DNA from: DASUPK01 sp963782345
GTDB lineage: Bacteria; Actinomycetota; Thermoleophilia; Solirubrobacterales; 70-9
Direction: 5' to 3'
Length of the DNA stretch: 64,000 bases
Assembly: GCA_963782345.1 (NCBI GenBank)
Contig: CAWAJF010000005.1
Span: forward strand, 372,001-436,000
How positions within the stretch are numbered: the first letter of the stretch is position 1; each line of letters opens with the position of its first letter. A program made the position numbers and the translations under genes. Positions 8,091-16,878 of the stretch are shown here, in pieces. The notes under the pieces were generated by a model that had not been told where the DNA came from, searched no databases, and worked only from the letters and a program-made list of their open reading frames with translations.

Positions 8091-10937
8091 GTGCAAGGAT
8101 TGGGCACACCGATGCTCGCTGCAATCGCCACCAGCAACGTTTCGAGCTTCGTCGACGATCATCCCGCCGAGGCGTATGCGATTGCCGCTGCGCTCATTCT
8201 GCTGCTGATCCTCGTTCTGATGATCCGGCGACGCCGCGAGAACGAGCCGGGAGCTCCTGAAAAGGTTTCCCGCCGAGAACAGCGACGCGCCAAGAAGGAG
8301 GCCAAGGCCGAGACCAAGGTCAACGGCGCCGGCGCCCAGCCCTCCGTGGCCGCCGCGGAGGAATCGCCGGCGGAGTCCGATGCGGCCTCGCCGGCCGAAG
8401 CCGGTTCTGGCGACAAGCCCTCGAGGAAGCAGAAGCGCGAGGAACGCAAGGCCAAGCGGCAGCAGATCGCCGACGAGAAGCGCCAGGCCGAGGAGCAGGA
8501 CCGGCGCGCCTGGGAGGACGAGAGAAAGAGGCGCCGTGAGGAGCGTCAGAAGCGCAAGGAGGAGCGCCAGCGGCGCAAGGCGGAGCGCAAGGGCGAGATT
8601 CCGCCCGAGCCCGAGCCGGAAACCGATGAGAATGAGACGGGCGCCGCCGAAGACGCCGACGTGAAGACGGGCGCCGCCGCCGAAGCCGAGAAGTCGACGA
8701 TGCTCGCCGCCGCCCTGGGCCTGGAAGGACAGGCCGAGAGGACTGCCGAGCAACCCGGGGGCGAGCAGCCTGCCGGTGAGGAGGCCGAGCCGGCACTGCA
8801 GGAGGTTCCGATCGGCGATGAGGACGAGGCGCAGACGCCCGAGCCGCCCGCTGAGCCCGTGCCACCCGAGGCGCCCGAGCCCATCGCGCCTGAGCCCACC
8901 GCCGAACCCGAACGATCGGCGGCGGCCGAGCAGCGCGAGCCCGAGGACTCGCAGTGGGTCCCGCCTGGAAGCGGTCCCCCCGGGGCCGCGCCCGAGCTCG
9001 CGGACGAGCCGGCGCTGACGCCGATTGCGCCGGAGCCAGAGACAGCTCCCGGCGGTTTCGCGTCCACGTCGCCGGAGGAGGACGAGCCGCAGGTTCCGGA
9101 GCCGGACCCCTCGCGTGCCGAGCTGGCCGCTTCGCCTGACGTTCCCGAGGAGGCGGTGACAGAACCGCCCGCTCCCGAACCCGAGGAGCCAGTCGAGATC
9201 ACGCCGCCGCCCGCCAGCGGGGGATCACTGCAGGACGAGATCGACCGCCTCGCTCGGGAGGGTGAGGAGGAGGAGGAGGCGGCGGACGCGGCTGCGCCCC
9301 CGCCAACGCCGGAGCCCGAGCGGACACCAGAGACCTCGTCACCGACCCCAGAGCCTGCGCCGCCCATCCCCGGGCGCCCGTCCATTCCCGAGCCTGTGGG
9401 ATCCGAATCCACGCTGCCCCCCGACGTCGCGCCTGCCCGCCCGTACGACGCGCCGCCCGACCGGGAGGCCGAAGCCCCCGCGCCGTCCGAGGCACCGGCG
9501 CCGCCGCCGCCCGAGGAACCGCCTCCGCCGCCCGAGGCACCGGCACCGCCACCCCAGCCGCCGGAGCTGCCACCGCTCGCGTCCCCGCCACCGCCGATTT
9601 CATCGAGCCCGGAGATCGAGCAGCTCGCCGCGGAGCACCAGGAGCGCCTTGGCAAGGAGGAGGAGCGGGTGCGCCGAGAGGCGGAGGAGCGCCTGCGACG
9701 GGCGGAGGAGCTCCAGCGCGACGCCGAGCAGCGCGTCCGGCCCGCCGAGGAGGAGACCGAGCAGCTGATCAAGATGGCCGCCGACCAGGCTCGCCGCCAA
9801 GCCGAGGAGCAGGCCCGGGTCAGCTCCGAGGAGAAACTGCGCGAGGAGGCCGAACGGTTGCAGATGGAGAGCGAGCAGCGTGCGCGCGAGGAGTCAGAGA
9901 GGGTTCGCCAGGAGGTAGAGGAGCGCACTCGGCTCGCGATCGAAAAGGCGCGCCGCGACGCCGATTCCCGTGTCAGGGAGGCCGCCGAGCAGGCCCGCCG
10001 TGAGGCCGAGGAGCGCACCCGCGCCGAGGCCGAGGAGCGCATCGAGGCGGAGGTGCAGGAGAAGATGAGCAGCGAGACGCAGCGGCTCGCCCTCGCGGTG
10101 GAGGAGGCCGAGAGCAGTCTCCAGGCTGAGCGCGAACAGCGTGAGCGCGCGATGGAGGAGGTCCAGACGAGACTTCAGCAGACCGAGCTCAGGGCGCAGG
10201 AGGCCGAGCAGCGAGCGGCAGACGCCGAGCGGCTCGCCCAGCTCAAGCTGGAGGAGGCCGAGCGCGAGCGCCGGCTGCGCGAGGTGCTGGAACGCGTCAA
10301 CTCCGCCGAGGCCCGGGCAAAGGAGGCTGAGCGCAAGGCCCAGGCCGCAGAACGGGCCGCCCCCGGCAACATTCGCACCGCCCATGAGCTGAACACCGCG
10401 CCGCTCCCCGAGCCTGCCCCGGAGCCTCCGCCGCCCGCGGCCGCAGCACCGCCGCCGCCCGCGCCCATGCCACCGGAGCCGCCGGCAGCCGAGGATGATC
10501 GAGGCGAATGGGTCGTCTCGACGGGCGGTGAGACACCTGCCCCCCCGAAGCCGCCGGAGCCCGAACCCAAACAGGAGCAGGCGGCCGAGGATGAGACCAG
10601 GGGCATCCTGGGCCGCACGGTCGGAGCGATCCTCGGCGTCGGCACCGGACCCGAGGAAGGAGCCGCGGAGCAGGAACCGGCGGAGCGGAGGGAAGCAGAG
10701 CCGGAGCCGATGGCGAAGTCGGAGCCCGCTCCCATGCCCGAGGCCGGCGACCGCACGAACATCAACCTGGCCACCTTCGAGCAGCTTCGGGAGGTCGGCT
10801 TCTCCGTCACCCAGGCGACCCGCGTGATCACCTATCGCGAGCGCCAGAGCGGCTTCAAGTCACTCGACGACCTCGCCAAGGTGCCCGGCATGCCTCCCGA
10901 GTTCCTGCACGAGGCAAAGCCGAAGCTGACAATCTGA
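8091..10937 (+). CDS. Giant membrane-anchored coiled-coil protein with C-terminal HhH (ComEA-like) domain
   Basis: About 948 residues. After a short N-terminus comes one membrane helix near residues 29-47 (AYAIAAALILLLILVLMI) followed by RRRR, so the bulk should be cytoplasmic. Then come a Lys/Arg/Glu-rich helix, about 330 residues of Pro/Glu/Ala-rich low complexity, and a long Glu/Arg coiled coil (about 500-765) with repeated R-x-EAEER units. A second Pro-rich linker is followed by a final 60-residue helix-hairpin-helix pair (NINLATFEQLREVGFS, LDDLAKVPGMP) like the DNA-binding end of ComEA. The GTG 8091 follows GAGG; ATG 8112 is the alternative. The function is unknown. Confidence 0.8.
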   Translation: MQGLGTPMLAAIATSNVSSFVDDHPAEAYAIAAALILLLILVLMIRRRRENEPGAPEKVSRREQRRAKKEAKAETKVNGAGAQPSVAAAEESPAESDAASPAEAGSGDKPSRKQKREERKAKRQQIADEKRQAEEQDRRAWEDERKRRREERQKRKEERQRRKAERKGEIPPEPEPETDENETGAAEDADVKTGAAAEAEKSTMLAAALGLEGQAERTAEQPGGEQPAGEEAEPALQEVPIGDEDEAQTPEPPAEPVPPEAPEPIAPEPTAEPERSAAAEQREPEDSQWVPPGSGPPGAAPELADEPALTPIAPEPETAPGGFASTSPEEDEPQVPEPDPSRAELAASPDVPEEAVTEPPAPEPEEPVEITPPPASGGSLQDEIDRLAREGEEEEEAADAAAPPPTPEPERTPETSSPTPEPAPPIPGRPSIPEPVGSESTLPPDVAPARPYDAPPDREAEAPAPSEAPAPPPPEEPPPPPEAPAPPPQPPELPPLASPPPPISSSPEIEQLAAEHQERLGKEEERVRREAEERLRRAEELQRDAEQRVRPAEEETEQLIKMAADQARRQAEEQARVSSEEKLREEAERLQMESEQRAREESERVRQEVEERTRLAIEKARRDADSRVREAAEQARREAEERTRAEAEERIEAEVQEKMSSETQRLALAVEEAESSLQAEREQRERAMEEVQTRLQQTELRAQEAEQRAADAERLAQLKLEEAERERRLREVLERVNSAEARAKEAERKAQAAERAAPGNIRTAHELNTAPLPEPAPEPPPPAAAAPPPPAPMPPEPPAAEDDRGEWVVSTGGETPAPPKPPEPEPKQEQAAEDETRGILGRTVGAILGVGTGPEEGAAEQEPAERREAEPEPMAKSEPAPMPEAGDRTNINLATFEQLREVGFSVTQATRVITYRERQSGFKSLDDLAKVPGMPPEFLHEAKPKLTI

Positions 10938-10947
10938 CCGCGGTGTC

Positions 10948-11781
10948 CTAGACGTCGCCCAGCCCGCGCGGCAGGTGCGTGACCGAGGTGCCGACCGCCA
11001 GCGCGACGATCAGCAGCAGGTACGTGGCGGCGACGAGAACGCGGGTGCGCGTCGGGATCCGGTGGTACGCGCGCCCCTCGGGTGTGTTGCGAGCCTTCCA
11101 TCGACGCCAGGTCTCGAACCCGCCGAGCACCAGGATCAGGATCAGGATGGGGCTGGGGAAGAAGAAGGCCATCGCCGCCAGCCCGGCGAACCCGACGAGC
11201 CACACCCAGGGGGAGAGCGCCGCCATCGCGCGCCCGCCGTCGAGGGGCAACATCGGCAGCAGGTTGAAGAGATTGAGGAAGAAGCCGATGAAGGCGAGCG
11301 CGCGCCAGAAGTCGCTGCCGGTGGCGAGCCAGATCCCGAGGGGAACCAGGGTGGCGATCGATCCCAGGATCGGTCCCGCCAATCCGACCCGTGCCTCGGC
11401 GGCGGCGTCGTCACCCATCGACTTCGCGGAGATCACGGCGCCCATGAAGGGGATGAACATCGGGGCGGAAGCCTTGATTCCCTCGCGGCGCAGCTGGAAG
11501 ACATGCCCGAGCTCGTGAAGGAGCAGGAGCAGCACGAAGCCGATCGAGAAGAGCCAGCCGAAGATCAGCTGGTAGGCGGCGATCGAGACGAGCATCGAGG
11601 CCGAAGTCGAGAACAGCTTCAGCTTCGGCAGAGCCACCAGGAGGAGCTTCGCCTTCGCTCCGATCTTGGCGAGGAGGAGTCCAATCGCGGCGAGAGCGCC
11701 GCCGATCCGCTTCAGTGGGCCATCGCCTCGGCCCGAGCCGGGGTGGATCGGCTCGATCTCGATCCGGTCGTGGGCTTCCAT
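10948..11781 (-). CDS. Site-2 protease family (M50) membrane metalloprotease
   Basis: A multi-spanning protein with the zinc motif HELGH in a membrane helix near residue 90 and the second motif NLLPMLPLDGG near residue 175, which supplies the third zinc ligand Asp. This pair defines site-2 proteases, which cut substrates within the membrane, often to release regulators. Four or five hydrophobic segments are visible. It has no PDZ domain, so it is the short class. I chose ATG 11781; an in-frame TTG lies four codons upstream. It is convergent with the HhH gene ten bases away. The substrate is unknown. Confidence 0.88.
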   Translation of the reverse strand: MEAHDRIEIEPIHPGSGRGDGPLKRIGGALAAIGLLLAKIGAKAKLLLVALPKLKLFSTSASMLVSIAAYQLIFGWLFSIGFVLLLLLHELGHVFQLRREGIKASAPMFIPFMGAVISAKSMGDDAAAEARVGLAGPILGSIATLVPLGIWLATGSDFWRALAFIGFFLNLFNLLPMLPLDGGRAMAALSPWVWLVGFAGLAAMAFFFPSPILILILVLGGFETWRRWKARNTPEGRAYHRIPTRTRVLVAATYLLLIVALAVGTSVTHLPRGLGDV

Positions 11782-11877
11782 AGCTCGATCCAATCTAGCG
11801 CCGCGCGCTAAGCGGCCCTAAGGGAGACAGAACACGGATGTGTCTCAGCGATACCAAGGAATTGGTAGGTTCCATCC

Positions 11878-13083
11878 GTGAGGAGAGGGTTCCTGGGCAG
11901 AGGGCTCGCCGGCGCGATCGCCGTATCGCTGCTCGTGCCCGCCTCGGCGGCGGCGATCACCTACGCGCCGGTCGACCAAGCCGGTCCGCCCCTGAGCGTG
12001 CCGCAGGACAAGTTGGACGCGAGCCTCGAGTGCTCGGGGAATCTCGCGGCCGGGCCTGCGCCGGTGCTGCTCGTGCCGGGCACCGGCAGCAACCCGCATT
12101 CGAACTTCTCCTGGAACTGGGAGCCGGCCCTCACGAACCTGGGGATCTCCTGGTGCGCCGTGACCCTTCCGGGTAACGCGCTCGAAGATATCCAGGTCGC
12201 CGGCGAGTACGTCGTCAACGGCATCAGGACGATGTATCAGCGGGCGGGCCGGAAGATCTCGATCGTGGGCCACAGCCAGGGCGGGATGATCCCGCGCTGG
12301 CCGCTGCGCTTCTGGCCCGACACCCGGACGATGGTCGACGATCAGATCGGCCTCGCCCCGAGCAACCACGGGACCACCGGCGCCGAGCTTCTCTGCGCCA
12401 TCTCGTGCGCTGCAGCGGACTGGCAGCAGAGCGACCGCTCCGAGTTCATCAAGGCGCTCAACTCCTACCAGGAGACCTTCCCAGGGATCTCGTACACCGA
12501 GATCTACAGCCACTTCGACGAGATCGTCACCCCAAACGGCGACGACACGGGCAGCTCCTCGCTGCATGGTGGTGGGGGCGAGATCACGAACGTCGCGATC
12601 CAGGACATCTGTCCGGCCGATCCCTCCGAGCACCTGGCGATCGGCACGCAGGACTACGTCGCCTACGTGCTGGCGGTCGACGCTCTCGAGCACCCCGGGC
12701 CGACGGACCCGGCGCGGGCCGAGGCGAGCGACTCCGGCATCTGCGCTCCTCTCGCCCTGATGCCCGGCATCAACCCGGTGACCTACCCGGCCGACCTCAC
12801 CTCCGCCGCCGCGGATCTCGCTTTCAACACGGCCACGGCTCCTGCCGTGAAGAGCGAGCCGCCGCTTGCGTGCTACGTGACGGTCGGCTGTTCCGCCGGC
12901 CCGGCTGCTGCGGCGGAGCCGGCGGCTGCGACGGCGCCGGCGGGTGCGACGGCGCCGGCGAGGGCGAAATCCACGCCACGGAAATGCAAGCGCAAGAACC
13001 GCCATCGCGCGGTGGCGAGCAAGCGTCGCTGCGCGAAGCACAGGCACAAGCACAGCCACAGGCACAAGAAAAAGAGGCACTAG
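11878..13083 (+). CDS. Secreted lipase of the Candida antarctica lipase B type, with basic tail
   Basis: A 401-residue secreted alpha/beta hydrolase. The signal peptide (about 1-26) is followed by a body resembling CALB along its length: VLLVPGTGS, SWNWEPAL, GEYVVNGIRTMY, GHSQGG, and FDEIVTP. The apparent triad is Ser133 (GHSQGG), Asp214 (FDEIV) and His252 (SEHLAIG); the spacing 81/38 matches CALB 82/37. Cysteines fit disulphides. After an Ala/Pro linker near residue 345 comes a Lys/His/Arg/Cys tail (CKRKNRHR to HRHKKKRH) absent from its twin. It likely hydrolyses esters outside the cell. The GTG start is supported by the signal peptide. Confidence 0.88.
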   Translation: MRRGFLGRGLAGAIAVSLLVPASAAAITYAPVDQAGPPLSVPQDKLDASLECSGNLAAGPAPVLLVPGTGSNPHSNFSWNWEPALTNLGISWCAVTLPGNALEDIQVAGEYVVNGIRTMYQRAGRKISIVGHSQGGMIPRWPLRFWPDTRTMVDDQIGLAPSNHGTTGAELLCAISCAAADWQQSDRSEFIKALNSYQETFPGISYTEIYSHFDEIVTPNGDDTGSSSLHGGGGEITNVAIQDICPADPSEHLAIGTQDYVAYVLAVDALEHPGPTDPARAEASDSGICAPLALMPGINPVTYPADLTSAAADLAFNTATAPAVKSEPPLACYVTVGCSAGPAAAAEPAAATAPAGATAPARAKSTPRKCKRKNRHRAVASKRRCAKHRHKHSHRHKKKRH

Positions 13084-13105
13084 CCACGCAGCCGAGGAGG
13101 GCGGG

Positions 13106-14110
13106 ATGAAACGAGCGCTCACAGCCCTGTCGGTACTCGCGATTGCGCTGTTCGTGCCCGCATCGGCACTGGCGACCGACTACGCGCCCCCAGATCAGCC
13201 AGGTCCTGCCCTGAGCGTTCCCCGGGCTGCCCTGGAGGCCAGCCTGACCTGCGCCGGCAACCTCTCCTCCGGAGCGCGGGGCCCGGTTCTCCTCGTTCCC
13301 GGGACGGCGTACAGCCCGAAGTCGGACTTCTCCTGGAACTGGGAGCCCGCGCTGCACAAGCTCGGGATTCCCTGGTGCGTGGTCGCCCTGCCCGGCAATG
13401 GCATGGGGGACGTCCAGACCGCCGCCGAGTACGTCGTCAACGGAATCCGGACGATGTACGCGCAGGCGGGCCGGAGGATCTCGGTCATCGGCCACAGCCA
13501 GGGCGGCATGCTGCCGCGCTGGGCATTTCGCTTCTGGCCCGATACCCGGAAGATGGTCGATGACGAGATCGGGCTCTCGCCGAGCAACCACGGGACCCTC
13601 GACGCCGACGTCGTCTGCATTCCCGGTTGCGCGCCCTCGTTCTGGCAGCAGGCGGACCGCTCCGCGTTCATCAAGGCGCTCAACTCCTATGCCGAGACCT
13701 TTCCCGGGATCTCCTACACGGTCGCCTACACGCGACTCGATGAGGTCGTCGTCCCGAACCTGAACGCGCAGGGCAGCTCCGCCCTGCACGGCGGGGGCGG
13801 CGAGATCAGCAACGTCGCGGTCCAGGAGGTCTGCCCACTCGACCTCAGCGAGCACCTCGCGATCGGGACCTACGACCCGGTCGCCTACGCGCTCGCGATC
13901 GACGCCATCAGCCATCCTGGGCCGGCCGATCCGTCGCGCCTGGCCGGCACCGGCGTCTGCCGCAGGCTCTTCATGCCGGGCGTCAACCCACTCACCTTCG
14001 CCACCGACGAGCTCTCCTCGGTCGCAGCTGTCGGCGCGACGGTCGCCACGTACCCGCGTGTCCCGGCGGAGCCGCCGCTGCGCTGTTACGTGACTGCCGA
14101 TTGCCCATAG
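13106..14110 (+). CDS. Secreted lipase of the Candida antarctica lipase B type (tandem paralogue)
   Basis: A 334-residue paralogue of the preceding gene, 22 bases after its stop, with a strong GAGGAGG before ATG 13106. It has a signal peptide (about 1-23), then the same order of motifs: VLLVPGTAYS, SWNWEPAL, EYVVNGIRTMYAQAG, GHSQGG, LDEVVVP. The expected triad is Ser131, Asp212 and His250. It ends at CYVTADCP, with no basic tail. The pair probably arose by tandem duplication and could be one transcript. Substrate range is unknown; the CALB relation is from reading the motif spacing, not a search. Confidence 0.88.
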   Translation: MKRALTALSVLAIALFVPASALATDYAPPDQPGPALSVPRAALEASLTCAGNLSSGARGPVLLVPGTAYSPKSDFSWNWEPALHKLGIPWCVVALPGNGMGDVQTAAEYVVNGIRTMYAQAGRRISVIGHSQGGMLPRWAFRFWPDTRKMVDDEIGLSPSNHGTLDADVVCIPGCAPSFWQQADRSAFIKALNSYAETFPGISYTVAYTRLDEVVVPNLNAQGSSALHGGGGEISNVAVQEVCPLDLSEHLAIGTYDPVAYALAIDAISHPGPADPSRLAGTGVCRRLFMPGVNPLTFATDELSSVAAVGATVATYPRVPAEPPLRCYVTADCP

Positions 14111-14127
14111 CGGGTAGGCCGGTGCGG

Positions 14128-15018
14128 ATGACCTCGAGCGACACAGTCGCGGTGATCGGCGCCGGCGGAACGATGGGCTTGCCGATGGCGCGGAACATCG
14201 CCAAGGCGGGAATCGAGGTGAGGGCCTGGAACCGCTCGCGGGAGAAGGCCGAGCCGCTCGCCGAAGATGGCGTCGAGGTCCTCGACACGGCCGCCGAGGC
14301 GACGTCCGGTGCCGCGGTGATCCTGACCATCCTCAGCGATACCGACGCCGTGACCTCCGCGATGGAGGGAAGCGACGGCGGCCTCTCCGGGGCCGAGAGC
14401 GGCGCCACCTGGCTGCAGATGAGCACGATCGGGATCGAGGGCACGGAACGCTGCGCGAGCCTCGCCCAGGAACATGGCCTGACGCTTGTGGATGCACCGG
14501 TGGTGGGCACGAAGCAGCCTGCAGAGGAGGGGAAGCTGACGGTCCTGGCCTCCGGCCCTGATCAGACACGAGAGCAGTGCGAGCCGATCTTCGACGCGAT
14601 CTCGCAGAAGGCCGTCTGGCTGGGGGAGACGGGCACCGGGACCCGGATGAAGCTGGTGATCAACTCCTGGTTGCTGGCGCTGGTCGAGGGACTGGCGGAG
14701 ACCGTCGCCTTCGCGGAGGGCGTCGACGTCGACCCGGCCCAGTTCCTCGAGACGATCGCGGGCGGGCCGATCGACAATCCCTACACCCAGATGAAGGGGA
14801 AGATGATGATCGAGCGCAGCTTCGAGCCCGCCTTCAAGCTCGAGCTCGCCGCCAAGGACGCCCGCCTCGTGATCGAGGCGGCGAAGCGCCACGAGCTTGA
14901 CCTGCCGATGCTCGACGCGGTCCGCTCACAGCTCGCCGAAGCCGCCCGGGAGCACGGGGACCTGGACATGGCCGCCGCCTACCTGGCCAGCGCACCGAAG
15001 CAGGCCACCCGGCGCTGA
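14128..15018 (+). CDS. NAD(P)-dependent beta-hydroxyacid dehydrogenase (HIBADH family)
   Basis: A Rossmann nucleotide-binding domain starts at once (TVAVIGAGGTMGLPMARNI, a GxGxxG variant). A long helical domain follows with the catalytic lysine in GTGTRMKLVINSW near residue 172. The substrate-binding stretch VDAPVVGTKQPAEEGKL is typical of 3-hydroxyisobutyrate or tartronate-semialdehyde reductases and related beta-hydroxyacid enzymes. The length of 296 residues is normal. ATG 14128 is the likely start; GTG 14122 is two codons before it. The exact substrate cannot be deduced. Confidence 0.87.
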   Translation: MTSSDTVAVIGAGGTMGLPMARNIAKAGIEVRAWNRSREKAEPLAEDGVEVLDTAAEATSGAAVILTILSDTDAVTSAMEGSDGGLSGAESGATWLQMSTIGIEGTERCASLAQEHGLTLVDAPVVGTKQPAEEGKLTVLASGPDQTREQCEPIFDAISQKAVWLGETGTGTRMKLVINSWLLALVEGLAETVAFAEGVDVDPAQFLETIAGGPIDNPYTQMKGKMMIERSFEPAFKLELAAKDARLVIEAAKRHELDLPMLDAVRSQLAEAAREHGDLDMAAAYLASAPKQATRR

Positions 15019-15053
15019 ACGCCCGCACGGCTACCATTGCCTTTACATAGCAC

Positions 15054-15415
15054 GGGGCCGAAATTGGATTCGACTTGGGCCTTTGTGCGATCAGGTTGCA
15101 GGCCGAGGTTCCAGGAGGCCTCGTTAAACACCTGGACCAACCAATACGTGCGGACCATGAGTTCGCTCTCGCCGCTTAGCTAGAACCTAGGCAGCGTGTG
15201 TCGGCCCACCCGAGCCCGAGGGGTGGGATCACCGGCATCAGAATCGGGCTCACTCGGTCGGCTCGTCCCGACCGTCCGGGGACAACGAAGGGACTTGGCC
15301 CTACGGCATCTCCCGCCGGCAGCGGAGGTCATAGGGCGAGAACAAAGCGCCGGCTAAGCCTGTAGAAGCCGATCGCCGAATCCCGAGGACGCCGGTTCGA
15401 AACCGGCCGGCTCCA
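15054..15415 (+). ncRNA. ssrA: Transfer-messenger RNA (tmRNA)
   Basis: The 5' end GGGGCCG pairs with CGGCTCC at the 3' end, leaving discriminator A at 15415. The third pair is G-U, the alanine identity mark; CCA is not encoded. The T-arm CCGGTTCGAAACCGG and the 5' GGATTCGAC block are diagnostic. The tag frame reads GCG GAC CAT GAG TTC GCT CTC GCC GCT TAG at 15150-15179, giving ADHEFALAA after the charged Ala. The resume codon GCG, preceded by AATACGT, is inferred by analogy with the mycobacterial RNA. The length of 362 is typical. It acts with SmpB (7507-7992) to free stalled ribosomes and tag proteins for proteolysis. Confidence 0.97.
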
Positions 15416-15454
15416 TTGGTGTGACTCGCGGCGCCAACCGGGTAGCCGCCTCGG

Positions 15455-16570
15455 ATGAACCATTCGACTGGACACTGGCGGCGGGCGTTCGACTGGCTCG
15501 TGATCGCCGCGGGCACCGTCGGGGGAGGTTGGCTTGCCGACCGTGCGGGCCTTCCGTCCGGCTACCTGTTCGCGGCCATGCTCGTCGGGCTTCTGTACGC
15601 CTTGATCGCGCCCGGACGAGTCGATCTGCCGCCGGGAGCATTCCGGGTGGGCCAAGCGGTGACGGGCGTCGCGCTCGGCAGCTTCGTGGAGGCCTCGACG
15701 CTGACCGCGCTGGGGTGGAGATGGGTTCCGGTGATCGCCGTCAGCGTCGCGACTCTGGCCGTGACGATCGGCGCCGGGATCCTGCTCGCCCGGATCGCCG
15801 ATCTCGATCGGCCCACCGCCTCGCTCGGGATGGTTGCCGGTGGGGCGTCCGGGATCGTCGCGATGGCAGGTGAGCTCGGTGGGGACGACCGCATCGTCGC
15901 CTTCATGCAGTACCTGCGGGTTCTGGTCGTAACCCTGCTCACTCCGCTCCTGGTGCCGATCGCGTTCGGGATCCATTCCCAGCAGGGGGGAGCCGGCGAG
16001 GGGCCGATCCTGGGAAGCGCTGCGGGATGGGCGCTGACCTTGGGTGCCGGGATCGCCGGGGCGGCGCTGGGTCCGAGGTTGCGCCTGCCCGCACCGGCAT
16101 TGCTCGGCCCGCTGATCCTCACCGCCGCGCTCACGATCTGGGGGATAACGGGCGACACGCAGGTGCCGGCAGTGGCCCGGGAGACCGCCTTCGCGCTGAT
16201 CGGGCTCTGGATCGGGCTGAGCTTCGACCGCGACACCCTTCGCCGCATCGCCCGCCTGGCGCTCCCGGTCGCCGGATCGATCGCGATCCTGCTGGCGGCG
16301 TGCTTCGCGCTCGCCTGGGCCCTGGAGCTCACGGCTGGGGTGTCGTTGCTCGACGGCTACCTCGCCACCACCCCGGGTGGCCTCTATGCCGTCCTGCCGA
16401 TCGCCTACGGGAGCGGGGCGGACACGACCTTCGTCCTCGCGGTGCAGAGCCTGCGGCTGTTCGCGATGGTGCTAGCCGCCCCGGTGGTGGTCCGCTGGCT
16501 GATCCGCTCGGAGTTGGGCGAGGAGCTGCCGGTTGATCCGGCCACCGCCGACGCAATGCCGCCCGGCTGA
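15455..16570 (+). CDS. AbrB family membrane transporter
   Basis: A 371-residue protein with roughly ten membrane segments arranged as two similar halves, each with a Gly/Ala-rich motif: AGLPSGYLFAAMLVG and MVAGGASGIVAMAGELGGDDRIVAFMQYLRV in the first, LRLPAPALLGPLILTAAL and YLATTPGGLYAVLPIAYGSGADTTFVLAVQSLRL in the second. This duplicated pattern matches the AbrB/ammonia-monooxygenase-related permease family (Pfam transport AbrB), whose substrates are mostly unknown. It starts 40 bases after tmRNA with no strong ribosome site. Confidence 0.82.
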   Translation: MNHSTGHWRRAFDWLVIAAGTVGGGWLADRAGLPSGYLFAAMLVGLLYALIAPGRVDLPPGAFRVGQAVTGVALGSFVEASTLTALGWRWVPVIAVSVATLAVTIGAGILLARIADLDRPTASLGMVAGGASGIVAMAGELGGDDRIVAFMQYLRVLVVTLLTPLLVPIAFGIHSQQGGAGEGPILGSAAGWALTLGAGIAGAALGPRLRLPAPALLGPLILTAALTIWGITGDTQVPAVARETAFALIGLWIGLSFDRDTLRRIARLALPVAGSIAILLAACFALAWALELTAGVSLLDGYLATTPGGLYAVLPIAYGSGADTTFVLAVQSLRLFAMVLAAPVVVRWLIRSELGEELPVDPATADAMPPG

Positions 16571-16658
16571 CCGGGACGCCGCGGTCTGTCCGCCGGCGCC
16601 GGCGGATCGACGCACGGATCAGTACAAATCGGTAGTCGTGGCCGAGTCGGGTGGAGTA

Positions 16659-16675
16659 TTGCGGAAAACCCGCAA
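16659..16675. promoter_or_regulatory. Inverted repeat upstream of the small membrane protein and GGDEF genes
   Basis: TTGCGG-AAAAC-CCGCAA is a dyad with 6-base perfect arms, about 55 bases before the small ORF. It could be an operator. No riboswitch consensus could be fitted. Confidence 0.35.
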
Positions 16676-16731
16676 GCCGCATGCTCGCTACCACGGATGT
16701 AGTTATCGGCAGGGTGGTCGAGGATGTCCCT

Positions 16732-16869
16732 ATGCCGAGCATCTGGATCATCGTCGCTGTGGGGGTGGGCGCGATCAACGTACGCCTGATGATTCCGGGC
16801 GTGGCGGCATTGCTCGGCCACGGGAAGTGGTCCGTCCGGTCCAAGCACAGCGGCCGCCTGAGCGCTTAG
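16732..16869 (+). CDS. Small single-pass membrane protein
   Basis: A 45-residue ORF with GAGG eight bases before ATG 16732. Its first half is hydrophobic (IWIIVAVGVGAI, then VRLMIPGVAALLG) and its end is basic (GKWSVRSKHSGRLSA). It ends nine bases before the GGDEF gene and its stop overlaps that gene's ribosome site, suggesting coupling. It resembles no family I know. It may be a small partner of the GGDEF protein; that is inference from spacing only. Confidence 0.5.
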   Translation: MPSIWIIVAVGVGAINVRLMIPGVAALLGHGKWSVRSKHSGRLSA

Positions 16870-16878
16870 GGAGTGCAG

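Noticed and set aside
8546..10042. Long minus-strand frame inside the HhH coiled-coil gene
   Set aside because: Ser/Arg/Gly low complexity produced by the repetitive GAG/CGC codons of the real gene on the other strand.
16650..16735. Possible c-di-GMP riboswitch before the GGDEF gene (GCAAGCC-like text)
   Set aside because: The paired elements and GNRA loop of the GEMM classes could not be fitted; only a short dyad is sure.
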